Shown here piece by piece: positions 35,872 through 44,941 of a DNA stretch of 64,000 bases. The translations under genes and the position numbers were made by a program. The notes under the pieces are model-generated. The model ran no database searches. It saw only the letters and a list, made by a program, of their open reading frames with translations, and was not told the DNA's origin. The number at the start of each line of letters is the position of its first letter. The first letter of the stretch is position 1. The DNA comes from an uncultured Actinomycetes bacterium (GTDB lineage: Bacteria > Actinomycetota > CADDZG01 > WHSQ01): assembly GCA_937863385.1 (NCBI GenBank), contig CALMBW010000018.1, positions 271,580 through 335,579 on the forward strand, in the 5' to 3' direction.

Positions 35872-36660
35872 TCAGCGGCCGGTGAAGCGGGGTTCTCGCT
35901 TCTCGAGAAAGGCGATGACCGCCTCGCGGGTGTCCTCGCTGGTGAAGATCAACGACTGGGTGTTCTGCTCGTCGGCCAACGTCTCTTCGAGGGACTGATC
36001 GGCTGCCGCATTGAGGTTGGCCTTGATGGCCTGGACCGTCCGCGGGGGCAGAGCCGCGATCCGGTGAGCGAGGTCCTTGGTGACAGCATCTACTTCCTCG
36101 GGTGTGCACAAGCGGTTGAGCAGTCCCAGAGCATCGGCTTGCTCGCCCGAGATCTCGTCCCCGAGCAACGCGAGCTCCTTGGCTTTGTTGAGCGGCAGCA
36201 GCCGCGTCAACGTCCAGGAGCCGCCGAAGTCGACGACCAGACCACGCTTCACGAAGATCTGGATGAAGCGAGCTTCGGTCGAGGCGATGATCAGATCGCA
36301 GCCCAAAGCCAGGTTCGCGCCGGCTCCTGCTGCAACACCGGTCACCTTGGCGATCGTGGGCTTCGGACAATCGATCACTGCACGCACGAGCTCGTTCATG
36401 TTGCGCATACGGTCAGAGAACTCGAACGAGGTCGAAACCATGTTGCCGGGGTCCGAAAGGTCGGCGCCGGTACAGAACGCCCCACCCGCGCCGGTCACCA
36501 CCACACACCTAACTTCGTCGTCGGTTGCGACCTTGTCGAACGCGCTGCGCAGTTCGTCGAACATCTGCTTGGATATCGCGTTCTTCTTCGCGGGCCGGTT
36601 CAAGCTGAGGGTGACGACGTTGCCGGCTTGTTCCCAGAGCAAGGTTTCGTAATCGGACAA
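35872..36660 (-). CDS. Enoyl-CoA hydratase/isomerase family protein
   Basis: The 262-residue crotonase-fold protein has the oxyanion-hole motifs GAGGAFCTGADLSD and ATGVAAGAGANLALGCDL, and the acyl-CoA binding helix. At the position of the first catalytic glutamate the sequence reads VVDFGGSWTLTRLLP, with aspartate, as in PaaG-type isomerases, so isomerase rather than hydratase activity is possible. It follows yraN by ten bases at the end of the lepB-rnhB operon. Confidence 0.85.
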   Translation of the reverse strand: MSDYETLLWEQAGNVVTLSLNRPAKKNAISKQMFDELRSAFDKVATDDEVRCVVVTGAGGAFCTGADLSDPGNMVSTSFEFSDRMRNMNELVRAVIDCPKPTIAKVTGVAAGAGANLALGCDLIIASTEARFIQIFVKRGLVVDFGGSWTLTRLLPLNKAKELALLGDEISGEQADALGLLNRLCTPEEVDAVTKDLAHRIAALPPRTVQAIKANLNAAADQSLEETLADEQNTQSLIFTSEDTREAVIAFLEKREPRFTGR

Positions 36661-36670
36661 CCAGGGCCTC

Positions 36671-37021
36671 CTAGAAAGCCGAGGGGATGTGAGTTAGCTC
36701 GCTCCCCCGGTCCGTGACGATAACCGAGACCACATCGAACCTGACCTCTACCCGGCCCGGTCTGTGCTCGGCCAGCCAGTGCGCTGCGATGCGCCGCAAG
36801 CGTGACTGCTTCGAGTAACCCACGGCCTCGGCCGGCATCCCGAAGTACGAGGTCGAGCGGGTCTTGACCTCGCAGAAGACCACGCTGCCGGGTCGCAGCG
36901 CGATGAGATCCATCTCGCCATAGGTGCAGCGGTAGTTACGGATCACGTCGTAACCCGCATCAAGATACATCCGCGCCGCGAGGTCCTCACCGGATCGGCC
37001 GAGTAGCGCCCTTTCGTGCAT
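36671..37021 (-). CDS. YraN/UPF0102 family putative endonuclease
   Basis: The 116-residue product has the PD-(D/E)xK-like nuclease core of the family: GEDLAARMYLDAGYDVIRNYRCTYGEMDLIA and VVFCEVKTRS. Function is not established experimentally for most members. ATG 37021 is used since the upstream part of the frame is not family-like. The gene sits in the rnhB-yraN neighbourhood typical of Actinomycetota, often followed by comM and dprA; here they are separated by echA and a secreted protein gene. Confidence 0.9.
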   Translation of the reverse strand: MHERALLGRSGEDLAARMYLDAGYDVIRNYRCTYGEMDLIALRPGSVVFCEVKTRSTSYFGMPAEAVGYSKQSRLRRIAAHWLAEHRPGRVEVRFDVVSVIVTDRGSELTHIPSAF

Positions 37022-37089
37022 GAGCCCACCATACGGACGTGCTGTGACACAACCCGTCGGCCACCTCACACTTCAGGGTGTGCAGGATG

Positions 37090-37428
37090 TTATGGCTGGT
37101 CCGGGTAGTTGCGCGGGGGGTCGGGGATCATGTCCCGTTCGGCGAGGCGGGCGAGCTCTTCGACGTTGAGGTCACGGAAGGTCGCCACGCGCACGTGGGT
37201 GACGAAACGAGCCGGGCGGTGCATGTCCCACACCCAGGCGTCACCAAGCTCGATCTCGAACCACACCTTCGATCCAACGTTGCGCGTATCTACTTTCACG
37301 TCGTTGGCCAGGTAGAAGCGACGTTCTGTTTCCACGACGTACTTGAACATCGGGAGAACGTCCCTGTACTCCTTGTAAAGCTGGAGTTCCATCTCGGCCT
37401 CGTACTTCTCGAGGTCCTCGACGCTCAT
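37090..37428 (-). CDS. DUF2469 protein (actinobacterial marker)
   Basis: The 112-residue product starts SVEDLEKYEAEMELQLYKEYRDV and has the ETERRFYLANDV segment that typifies DUF2469, a family that I know only from Actinomycetota. It overlaps rnhB by four bases, the conserved rnhB-DUF2469-yraN order. Function is unknown. Confidence 0.85.
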   Translation of the reverse strand: MSVEDLEKYEAEMELQLYKEYRDVLPMFKYVVETERRFYLANDVKVDTRNVGSKVWFEIELGDAWVWDMHRPARFVTHVRVATFRDLNVEELARLAERDMIPDPPRNYPDQP

Positions 37429-38114
37429 ACGTTCTCCTTGGTCGGCTCGTTCGTTGGCTCTTCAAAGTCTCGCGCTACATGGGGCCGGATTACACCATCC
37501 TCGTCGGGAAATCCGTAAACCCCGAAGAAAGAGAGGCGGTGGATCGGCGAGGGCCCGAACCGTTCGAGGGCGTTCCAGTGGTGTCTGGTCCCATAGCCCG
37601 AATTGCTGGCGAAGCCATAACGGGGGTAGCGGCGGTGATAACGGGTCATGACCTGGTCCCGGTGGACCTTGGCGACGATCGAAGCGGCGGCAACCGCCCG
37701 TGAAACGGTGTCCCCTTTCTTAACCCCCAGGCTGGGGCAGGGCAGGCGTCTCAGCTTGAAGCAGTCCACGATCGCGTAGTCGGGTTCGACCTCGAGGTTG
37801 CCCAGGGCTCGGCGTAAAGCCCGCAGGTTCGCCTTCTGGAGCCCGGTCTTGTCGATGCTGGAGTGAGGGGCATGCACGATGGAAACGGCAACCGCCTTCT
37901 CGTGGATCTCGGCGGCCAGTCTCGAACGCTGCAGCTTGGTCAGCATCTTGGAGTCACGAAGACCTTCGATCTGGACATCGGGAGAAAGGATCACCGCGGC
38001 GGCGACGAGCGGCCCCGCTAGCGACCCGCGCCCGACCTCGTCGGCGCCGGCGATCCTTTCGAAGCCGGCCGAGAACAAGCGAGCCTCCATCAATCCCGAA
38101 GCGTCTTGAACCAT
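37425..38114 (-). CDS. rnhB: Ribonuclease HII
   Basis: RNase HII removes ribonucleotides from DNA. The 229-residue product has the active-site motif GADEVGRGSLAGP with two acidic residues, then RDSKMLTKLQR, the acid in AIVDCFKL, and SRAVAAASIVAKVHRD. ATG 38114 is preferred over GTG 38123 because the three extra residues are not conserved; ATG 38090 is also possible. It lies between lepB and DUF2469. Confidence 0.93.
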   Translation of the reverse strand: MVQDASGLMEARLFSAGFERIAGADEVGRGSLAGPLVAAAVILSPDVQIEGLRDSKMLTKLQRSRLAAEIHEKAVAVSIVHAPHSSIDKTGLQKANLRALRRALGNLEVEPDYAIVDCFKLRRLPCPSLGVKKGDTVSRAVAAASIVAKVHRDQVMTRYHRRYPRYGFASNSGYGTRHHWNALERFGPSPIHRLSFFGVYGFPDEDGVIRPHVARDFEEPTNEPTKENV

Positions 38115-38167
38115 AGGAACCACTCTAGCGAGCCACGGTGACGCAGTGATGGTGATCGAAGAAATGT

Positions 38168-39058
38168 CTACAGGGTGCCGATGTCGCCGGGGGGCCAGAT
38201 GATGACGAAGGCTTTGCCGATGATCTTGTCTTCGGCCACAGGGCCGATCACCCTCGAATCCTCAGAGTTCCCACGGTTATCGCCCATCACGAACACCGTC
38301 CCTGCGGGAACCCGGCAGCCCTTGCCGGAAGACTCCATCTCGAGCCTGCGACAGTCGTCAGATGTCAACGCCGGGCTGCCCGCATCGCGGCCCCCCCGGA
38401 TGTAGGACTCCTCGATCCGCTCGCCGTTCACTAACAAACGCCGGGGTTGCCCCGAGTACTGGATCACGTCCCCGCCGATCGCGACGACACGCTTGATGTA
38501 GTCCTCTTCGTTGCCCGTCGGCAATCCCAGTAGCTCGCGCACGAGGTTCCGAGCATCCTGGTACCACGGCAGATCCTGGGTCTGGGCACCGAAGACTTCC
38601 TTCTCGAAGACGACAACGTCTCCCCTGCTTACGTCATCGAAGAGGTACCCGACCTTCTCCACGAGGACGCGATCGCCTACCCGCAACGTGGGCAGCATCG
38701 ATCCCGACGGGATGTAGAAGGCCTGAACCAGGAAGGTCTTTATGACCACGGCGATGACGAAGGCCATGATGATCAGGACGGGGATCTCGGTGATCTTGGC
38801 CACCGTCGATCGCTGCCCGAAACTCTTCTTCTTGCGCTTCTTGGGATCGGGCGGAACGGGTGCGGTGTACGACTTTCGAACCGCCGGGGAAGGAGCAGCG
38901 GCTACGGCTGAGCCGTCCTCGGAACCGCTCGGCTTCGCTTCGGTTGACGTCTCGGCGGGGCCCTCAGACGCTTCCTCGGCGGTCACGGGACTCTCGGACC
39001 AAACCGTCGTTTCGTTCGAGGACGTGCCGGGGCTGCTCTTGCTCTCGTCCGAGCTCAT
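38168..39058 (-). CDS. lepB: Signal peptidase I (paralogue 1)
   Basis: Signal peptidase I releases exported proteins from the membrane. The 296-residue protein has an 85-residue Ser/Glu-rich cytosolic extension, one membrane helix (about 92-111), catalytic S120 in IPSGSM, catalytic K189 in DYIKRVV and the GDNRGNSEDSR box. It follows a second lepB by 27 bases. The long acidic N-terminus is unusual and differs from its neighbour's proline-rich one. Confidence 0.92.
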   Translation of the reverse strand: MSSDESKSSPGTSSNETTVWSESPVTAEEASEGPAETSTEAKPSGSEDGSAVAAAPSPAVRKSYTAPVPPDPKKRKKKSFGQRSTVAKITEIPVLIIMAFVIAVVIKTFLVQAFYIPSGSMLPTLRVGDRVLVEKVGYLFDDVSRGDVVVFEKEVFGAQTQDLPWYQDARNLVRELLGLPTGNEEDYIKRVVAIGGDVIQYSGQPRRLLVNGERIEESYIRGGRDAGSPALTSDDCRRLEMESSGKGCRVPAGTVFVMGDNRGNSEDSRVIGPVAEDKIIGKAFVIIWPPGDIGTL

Positions 39059-39085
39059 GTTCTCCAGACTATGTGCGGGCGGTTG

Positions 39086-39793
39086 CTACAGAGTGTCGAA
39101 GTCCGACGGGGGCCAGATCAACAAGAACGCTTTACCCACCACCGTGTCGACGGGAACCGGCCCGAAGGCCCGGGAGTCCTCGGAATTGCCTCGGTTGTCA
39201 CCCATCACGAAGATCATCCCATCCGGCACCTCCACCGGCCCGAACGCCGACGTGACCACACCGTCGGGAAGGTAAGACTCGTCGACACGATCTCCGTTGA
39301 CGAAGATGGTTCCGTCACGGCCCTCCACGACATCCCCTTCGGTTCCGATGACTCGCTTGATGTAGTCCTGCGCAGTTCCTGTCGGGAACCCGAACAGACC
39401 CCTGAAGGCGTCGCCGATCTTTTCGAAGACGGACCGATCCTCCTCGATGACATCGCCCCCGAAGTCTTTCTCGAACACGACCACGTCGCCATGATCGGGC
39501 TCGCCGAAGCGATAGCTCACCTTCTCTACCAAGACTCGGTCACCGATCAACAAAGTTGGCTCCATCGATGCCGATGGGATGTAGAACGCCTGCAGGGCGA
39601 AGGTTTTCAGGAGCAAGGCCACCACGAAAGCCACCACGATGAGAACCGGCAGCTCCTTGTAGAACGGCCGATGGGGCTTGTCGCCTTTGGACTTCTCGCT
39701 CGGTGCCGCGGGTGGTGGCGGTGGAGCACCTGCTTCTGGGCGCGCTGGGGCGACCGGGGGTGGTGGCGGTGGAGCGGCGTGAGTGTCGCTCAC
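39086..39793 (-). CDS. lepB: Signal peptidase I (paralogue 2)
   Basis: The 235-residue protein has a 45-residue proline/alanine-rich cytosolic tail, a membrane helix (about 49-68), catalytic S76 in IPSASM and K146 in DYIKRVI, plus GDNRGNSEDSR. GTG 39793, one base after the rplS stop, is taken as the start; the longer frame overlaps rplS. Two adjacent lepB genes after rplS are known from Streptomyces and relatives. Confidence 0.9.
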   Translation of the reverse strand: MSDTHAAPPPPPPVAPARPEAGAPPPPPAAPSEKSKGDKPHRPFYKELPVLIVVAFVVALLLKTFALQAFYIPSASMEPTLLIGDRVLVEKVSYRFGEPDHGDVVVFEKDFGGDVIEEDRSVFEKIGDAFRGLFGFPTGTAQDYIKRVIGTEGDVVEGRDGTIFVNGDRVDESYLPDGVVTSAFGPVEVPDGMIFVMGDNRGNSEDSRAFGPVPVDTVVGKAFLLIWPPSDFDTL

Positions 39794-39794
39794 G

Positions 39795-40145
39795 CTACGC
39801 CTGGCGGCGTTCCTTGATCTTGGTGGCCTTCTTACCGACGCGGTCACGCAGGTAGTAGAGCTTGCTGCGGCGCACCGCGCCGCGGGTGACGACCTCGAGC
39901 TTGCTGATCATCGGCGAGTGAACCGGGAAGGTTCTCTCAACGCCGACCCCGAAGCTGATCTTGCGAACGGTGAAGGTTGCGGAGAGCTGGCTACCGCGGC
40001 GACGGATGACGATGCCCTCGAAGACCTGGACCCGCTCGCGCTCGCCCTCGACCACGCGTACGTGCACCTTGACGGTGTCGCCGGGGCCGAACTCGGGAAC
40101 GTCGTCCTTCAGATACGGCCGTTCCACCAGGTCGGTCGGGTTCAT
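39795..40145 (-). CDS. rplS: Large ribosomal subunit protein bL19
   Basis: bL19 sits at the 30S-50S interface. The 116-residue product has the family signature [26 protein letters not shown] and the C-terminal [19 protein letters not shown]. It follows the two tRNA genes on the same strand and starts the lepB-lepB-rnhB-DUF2469-yraN-echA run. Confidence 0.97.
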   Translation of the reverse strand: MNPTDLVERPYLKDDVPEFGPGDTVKVHVRVVEGERERVQVFEGIVIRRRGSQLSATFTVRKISFGVGVERTFPVHSPMISKLEVVTRGAVRRSKLYYLRDRVGKKATKIKERRQA

Positions 40146-40184
40146 CGCACTGCTCCTTTACCTTCGCTCAACATCTCATCCTCG

Positions 40185-40259
40185 TAGCCCGTACGGGATT
40201 CGAACCCGTGGTCTCCGCCTTGAGAGGGCGGCGTCCTAGGCCAACTAGACTAACGGGCC
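40185..40259 (-). tRNA. tRNA-Glu (anticodon CTC)
   Basis: On the minus strand a 75-base cloverleaf has acceptor arms GGCCCGT/ACGGGCT (first pair G-U), anticodon stem CCGCC/GGCGG with loop CTCTCAA, so anticodon CTC, and T-arm GGTTCGAATCC. CCA is not encoded. It is 32 bases from tRNA-Gln. Confidence 0.95.
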
Positions 40260-40291
40260 AAGTTGCAGACAGACCTTCCGGTCCACCTCCG

Positions 40292-40363
40292 CTGGGGCAC
40301 CAGGACTCGAACCTGGACTAACGGAACCAGAATCCGTCGGGCTGCCAATTACCCCATGCCCCA
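40292..40363 (-). tRNA. tRNA-Gln (anticodon CTG)
   Basis: On the minus strand a 72-base cloverleaf has acceptor TGGGGCA/TGCCCCA with discriminator G, anticodon stem ACGGA/TCCGT with loop TTCTGGT, so anticodon CTG, and T-arm GGTTCGAGTCC. It lies between gltX and tRNA-Glu. Confidence 0.95.
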
Positions 40364-40461
40364 CTGGGCTGCGACCTCGGTCGCGTTGTGCCCCTCCAGC
40401 GGTAGCCGGGAGCCGCAAAAGGATAACAGCGTTGCGGGAGCCGCGATGGCGCGAAACCGGT

Positions 40462-41877
40462 CTAGGCCGCGGACCGAAGCCGGGCGACGGTCTCGTCTCG
40501 GCCCAGGATCTCGAGTGACTCGAACAAGGGTGGGCTGACCAACGTCCCGGTGACCGCAGCACGGATCGGCTGGAACGCCTTCTTGGGTTTGAGCTCCCGC
40601 TCATCGGCCAGAGCGCGCAAGGCGGCATCGATGGCGGTGGTGGTCCACTCCGAGAGCGCCTCGAGGCGGGAGGCCACCTCGTTCAGATACTCGCTCTGGC
40701 CCTCTAACGCTTTGGCCGCCTTCTCATCTGGCTCGTTGCGATCGAACAGGAACCTGACCATCGGTGGTGCTTCGTCGAGACGCTTGAGTCGCTCGACGAG
40801 CAGCGGAGTCACCGCACGGAGCTTCCCAAGACCCTCGTCGGTCCCTGCGTCCATACCTTCTCTTTCGCAGAAGGGCACAAGCCGCGCGGCGAGCTCATCT
40901 GGGTCGAGGGACTTGATGTAGTGCATGTTGACCCAGTCGAGCTTGGGGATGTCAAAGGCAGCGGGGTTCTTCCCGACCCGAACTAGCGAGAAGCTGTCGA
41001 TCAATTCCTCGACCGTAAAGATGTTCGTCTTGTCATCGAGCGACCAACCGAGCAGGGCCAAGTAATTGATCATCGCCTCGGGCAGATACCCGCGGTCACG
41101 GTAGGAACGAACCGACACGTCTCCCCACCTCTTGCTTAAGGGCTTGCCTCCTTCAGCGACGATCAGTGGAAGGTGAGCGAACACCGGTGCCTCGGTGAAA
41201 CCTAGGGCCTCGCGGATCAACAACTGCCGCGGGGTTGAAGCCATCAGGTCGTTGCCACGGATGATGTGGGTGATGTCCATCAGGGCATCGTCGACCGTGA
41301 CCGCGAGCATGTAGGTGGGAGTCCCGTCGCTGCGCAGGATCACGACATCGGGCGTGCGGCCCATCTCGGTAGAGATGTCGCCCAGGACCTCGTCGTGAAA
41401 TGTGACGGTTGCCTCTTCCGGAATGATGAATCGGACGGTGTGGGGCCGGCCTTCAGACGCGTGGGCGGTCTCCTCGGCCTCGGTGTGCCGGAAGTTCGGG
41501 CGGCGCTTCTCGGCGTCGGCCCGCTTGCGCTCGGCATCGATCTCTTCATCCGTCATGTAGCAGCGGTAAGCGAACCCTCCGGCGAGCAGCTTGTCGGCGT
41601 ACTCACGATAGATGTCGAACCGTTCGCTCTGCCGGTAAGGGCCGTGGGGTCCGCCCACCTCGGGGCCTTCGTCCCAATCGATCCCTAACCAACGGAAGTC
41701 CTCAAGCACCGCTTGGAAGCTCTCCTCGGTCACCCTCTTCGCGTCGGTGTCGGCGATCCGCAGCACGAAACTGCCTGCGTGCCCACGAGCGAAGGCCCAC
41801 GAGAACAGTGCGGTGCGGGCGTTGCCGACGTGGATAGACCCACTCGGGGCCGGCTCGATTCGGGTCCTAACGATCAT
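40462..41877 (-). CDS. gltX: Glutamyl-tRNA synthetase
   Basis: GltX charges tRNA-Glu, and probably also tRNA-Gln. The 471-residue class I synthetase has the HIGH-region PSGSIHVGNARTALFSW and the KMSKS-region GKPLSKRWG. ATG 41877 is chosen because EPAPSGSIHVG lies right after it as in the family; the longer frame is not coding. The window has gatCAB and tRNA-Gln but no glnS, so this enzyme is likely non-discriminating. Confidence 0.95.
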   Translation of the reverse strand: MIVRTRIEPAPSGSIHVGNARTALFSWAFARGHAGSFVLRIADTDAKRVTEESFQAVLEDFRWLGIDWDEGPEVGGPHGPYRQSERFDIYREYADKLLAGGFAYRCYMTDEEIDAERKRADAEKRRPNFRHTEAEETAHASEGRPHTVRFIIPEEATVTFHDEVLGDISTEMGRTPDVVILRSDGTPTYMLAVTVDDALMDITHIIRGNDLMASTPRQLLIREALGFTEAPVFAHLPLIVAEGGKPLSKRWGDVSVRSYRDRGYLPEAMINYLALLGWSLDDKTNIFTVEELIDSFSLVRVGKNPAAFDIPKLDWVNMHYIKSLDPDELAARLVPFCEREGMDAGTDEGLGKLRAVTPLLVERLKRLDEAPPMVRFLFDRNEPDEKAAKALEGQSEYLNEVASRLEALSEWTTTAIDAALRALADERELKPKKAFQPIRAAVTGTLVSPPLFESLEILGRDETVARLRSAA

Positions 41878-42007
41878 GGCAGGCACCCTACAAGCGCCGG
41901 AGACTTGCTCAGATCGGCCATGGGCCACTGTGCGGCTGCCCAGACTACGTAGTGCCAATGGAGCCCGATAACGTCAAGAGTTAGCCGGCATGGCCCGATG
42001 ACCTCCT

Positions 42008-43993
42008 ATGGAGAAGTTTCGGCATCCGGTCCACGCTTGCCTCGGAGTCCTCGCCGCCCTGCTCGTCGTCGCGGTCGTCAACGCGCGCATCGGGTTGCCC
42101 CTCGGCGCCCTGGATGGCTTCATCGAGAAGTGGTCGTACAACGTCGTACTCCTCGGCTCGGCCATCCTGACCCTAGTCAGGGGCATCGTCTGCTCACGCG
42201 AACGCGGTCCCTGGGTGGCCCTCGGAGTGAGCATGGCACTTTGGACCTTCGGAAACATCTATTACACCGTCTTCCTCTGGGATCTCTCGTCTATCCCGGT
42301 GCCCTCGGCCAGTGACGGCTTCTGGCTCGTGTTCTACCCCGGCGCCTACATCGCGATCATGATGCTTCTCCGTTCGCGGCTGCGTGAAGCAGACAGAGCC
42401 GCATGGCTCGACGGCTTGATCGGTGCACTCGCCATAGCGACTCTCGCACTCGTCACGATCTTTCCGCCCGTGCTTGCCGCTGCGGAAGGCAACGTTCTAT
42501 CTGTCGCCACCAACCTGGCCTACCCGATCGCCGACGTCGTCCTCATCTCGTTCGCGGTCATGGCGGCCACTGTGGATGGATGGAAGCTTGGGTCGACCTT
42601 CACCCACATCTGTGGGTCACTCATCGTGTTCGCGGCGGTGGACTGCATCTACATGATCCAGGTGGCCAACGATTCATGGGTGCCCGGCAATGTCTTCGAA
42701 GCCGGCTGGCCGCTCGCGATGCTGTTGATGGCGTCCGCCTCCTGGCGTCCGGCCCACTCGAAGGTCGATCAACATCGGCGGGCCGTCGCTGCTCTGGTCG
42801 TGCCCGCGATGTTCGCCGTCCTTTCGCTGGCAGCACTGGTCTACGACCACTTCGTGCGGATCCCCCTCGCGGCACTGGTCACGTCGAGCATCGCCGTCTT
42901 GATAGTCATCTTGCGAATGGCACTCACTTTTCGCTTCAACCTTCGAACCATCGCCACCACTCGACTTGAGGCCGACACCGACGAACTGACCGGCCTCGGC
43001 AATCGTCGCCGGCTGATGAACGACCTTGCACTCGAACATTCCGGCCAGAAAAGCCACGCTCTGATCCTTTTCGACCTCGATGGATTCAAGAACTACAACG
43101 ACACCTTCGGGCACCCTGCCGGCGACGCCCTATTGGCGCGCTTGGGCAAGAACCTAGGGAGCTCGTTGCCACCAAGTGCTAGCGCCTACCGCATGGGTGG
43201 AGATGAGTTCTGTGTCCTAGTCGAACTACGCGATGAGGAACCCGCTCCGCTTGCGGCTTCCCTGGCGAACACGTTGAGCGACCAGGGCGAGGGATTCTGC
43301 ATCACCGCCTCGTACGGATGGGCCGTTACCCCGGATGAGGAGTCCCTCAGTGAAGAGGCGCTACGCCTTGCGGACCGTCGGATGTATGAGAACAAGAACG
43401 AAGGTCGCATCCCAGCACTGCACCAGTCATCCAAGGTCCTCATGCAGGCTTTGAAAGAGCGCGACCCTATCCTTGACACCCATGTTCACGACGTGGCCGA
43501 GCTGGCGCGCGGCGTAGCGAGGCGGCTTGGTCTCACAGACCCCGAGATCCAGCAACTTGAATTCGCTGCTGAGCTTCACGACATCGGGAAGGTCGCCATC
43601 CCCGATGCCATCTTGAGCAAGCCGGCTCCCCTGACCGAAGAAGAATGGGAGTTCATGCGCCAACACACGATCGTCGGACAACGGATCCTCATGGCGGCCC
43701 CCGCTTTAGAAGCAGTTGGGGCGATCGTGCGGTCAAGTCACGAACGTTGGGATGGGCGTGGTTACCCGGACGGGCTTGCGGCGCATCAGATCCCGCTCGG
43801 CTCACGCATCGTCTTTGTCTGCGATGCTTTCGATGCCATGGTCACAGATCGTCCCTACAAAGCCGGAATGACACAGCAGGAAGCTCTCGAAGAACTAGAG
43901 CGCAACGCTGGCGCCCAGTTCGACCCCATCGTCGTAAAGGCTTTCATCGCCGAGATACGCGAGCGGGAAGCCACGCAGCGCGCCACCGCCTGA
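42008..43993 (+). CDS. Membrane GGDEF / HD-GYP cyclic-di-GMP protein
   Basis: The 661-residue protein has about nine N-terminal hydrophobic helices (to about residue 315), then a GGDEF domain with GGDEF at 397-401 and an HD-GYP phosphodiesterase domain with HD at 524-525 (ELHDIGK) and GYP at 585-587 (DGRGYPDGL). Both catalytic signatures are intact, so it pairs c-di-GMP synthesis with hydrolysis. No Shine-Dalgarno is evident before the ATG, which suggests weak or leaderless translation. It is divergent from gltX and convergent on ilvE with a nine-base gap. Confidence 0.93.
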   Translation: MEKFRHPVHACLGVLAALLVVAVVNARIGLPLGALDGFIEKWSYNVVLLGSAILTLVRGIVCSRERGPWVALGVSMALWTFGNIYYTVFLWDLSSIPVPSASDGFWLVFYPGAYIAIMMLLRSRLREADRAAWLDGLIGALAIATLALVTIFPPVLAAAEGNVLSVATNLAYPIADVVLISFAVMAATVDGWKLGSTFTHICGSLIVFAAVDCIYMIQVANDSWVPGNVFEAGWPLAMLLMASASWRPAHSKVDQHRRAVAALVVPAMFAVLSLAALVYDHFVRIPLAALVTSSIAVLIVILRMALTFRFNLRTIATTRLEADTDELTGLGNRRRLMNDLALEHSGQKSHALILFDLDGFKNYNDTFGHPAGDALLARLGKNLGSSLPPSASAYRMGGDEFCVLVELRDEEPAPLAASLANTLSDQGEGFCITASYGWAVTPDEESLSEEALRLADRRMYENKNEGRIPALHQSSKVLMQALKERDPILDTHVHDVAELARGVARRLGLTDPEIQQLEFAAELHDIGKVAIPDAILSKPAPLTEEEWEFMRQHTIVGQRILMAAPALEAVGAIVRSSHERWDGRGYPDGLAAHQIPLGSRIVFVCDAFDAMVTDRPYKAGMTQQEALEELERNAGAQFDPIVVKAFIAEIREREATQRATA

Positions 43994-44002
43994 ACAGTCG
44001 GG

Positions 44003-44923
44003 CTAGCTGCTTACGAAATCGAGCCAGTCGTAGTACTTCTCGTCTTCGCCTCTGACGATGGCGAAGTACTTGGATTGGATCTCCTGCGTTACCGGACCGG
44101 GGGGGCCGATGACACGGCCATCGATCTCGCGCACGGGGGTTACTTCTGCTGCCGTGCCGCAACAGAAGATCTCGTCGGCCAGGTATAGGTCACTGCGTTG
44201 GATCTGCATCTCTGTCACGGGGTTGCCCAGATCCGCTGCGATGCGCGCAACGGTGTTACGAGTGATGCCCCCGAGGGATCCCGCGGCGAGTGGCGGGGTG
44301 AAGATCTCGCCGTCCCGGACCACGAAGATGTTCTCGCCGGTCGCTTCCGCGACGAAACCTTGGGAGTTCAACATGATGGCCTCGTCGAAACCCTTGTGCA
44401 CCGCTTCCTGCTTGGCGGCGACGGAGTTGATGTAGGCACCCGTCACCTTGGCTGCTGGCGGGATGATGTTTGGGTCGTGGCGACGCCACGACGAGATCGT
44501 CATGCGAACACCGTTGGCCAACGCCTCTTCACCTAGGTACGCTCCCCACGACCACACCGCGATCGTCACATCGACCGGGTTCGCCTCCGGATTGACACCG
44601 ACCTCGCCGTAGCCACGGAACGCTATCGGGCGCACGTAGCAACTCTTCAGCTTGTTGACCTTGATCAGCTCATGGGTCGCGGCGATCATCTCGTCGACGG
44701 AGAAGGGGATCTCCATCATGAAGATCTTGCCCGAACGCTCCAGACGTTCGAGGTGTTCGCGCAGACGGAACACGGCCGGTCCCTGGGAGGTCTCGTAGCA
44801 ACGGATGCCCTCGAATACACCGGTTCCATAGTGCAGCGCGTGCGACAGAACGTGAACGGTGGCGTTCTCCCAGTCCACCAGTTCGCCGTTCATCCAAACC
44901 TTTTCGACAGGCTGAACCGGCAT
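44003..44923 (-). CDS. ilvE: Branched-chain amino acid aminotransferase
   Basis: IlvE is the PLP fold IV transaminase of Ile, Leu and Val synthesis. The 306-residue product has HYGTGVFEGIRCYET, the PLP lysine in AAKVTGAYINS, the class IV signature EATGENIFVV and GITRNTV. It follows serA by 18 bases on the same strand; the pair belongs to amino acid synthesis. Confidence 0.93.
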   Translation of the reverse strand: MPVQPVEKVWMNGELVDWENATVHVLSHALHYGTGVFEGIRCYETSQGPAVFRLREHLERLERSGKIFMMEIPFSVDEMIAATHELIKVNKLKSCYVRPIAFRGYGEVGVNPEANPVDVTIAVWSWGAYLGEEALANGVRMTISSWRRHDPNIIPPAAKVTGAYINSVAAKQEAVHKGFDEAIMLNSQGFVAEATGENIFVVRDGEIFTPPLAAGSLGGITRNTVARIAADLGNPVTEMQIQRSDLYLADEIFCCGTAAEVTPVREIDGRVIGPPGPVTQEIQSKYFAIVRGEDEKYYDWLDFVSS

Positions 44924-44941
44924 CGTTTCCCTTTCTCGGTG

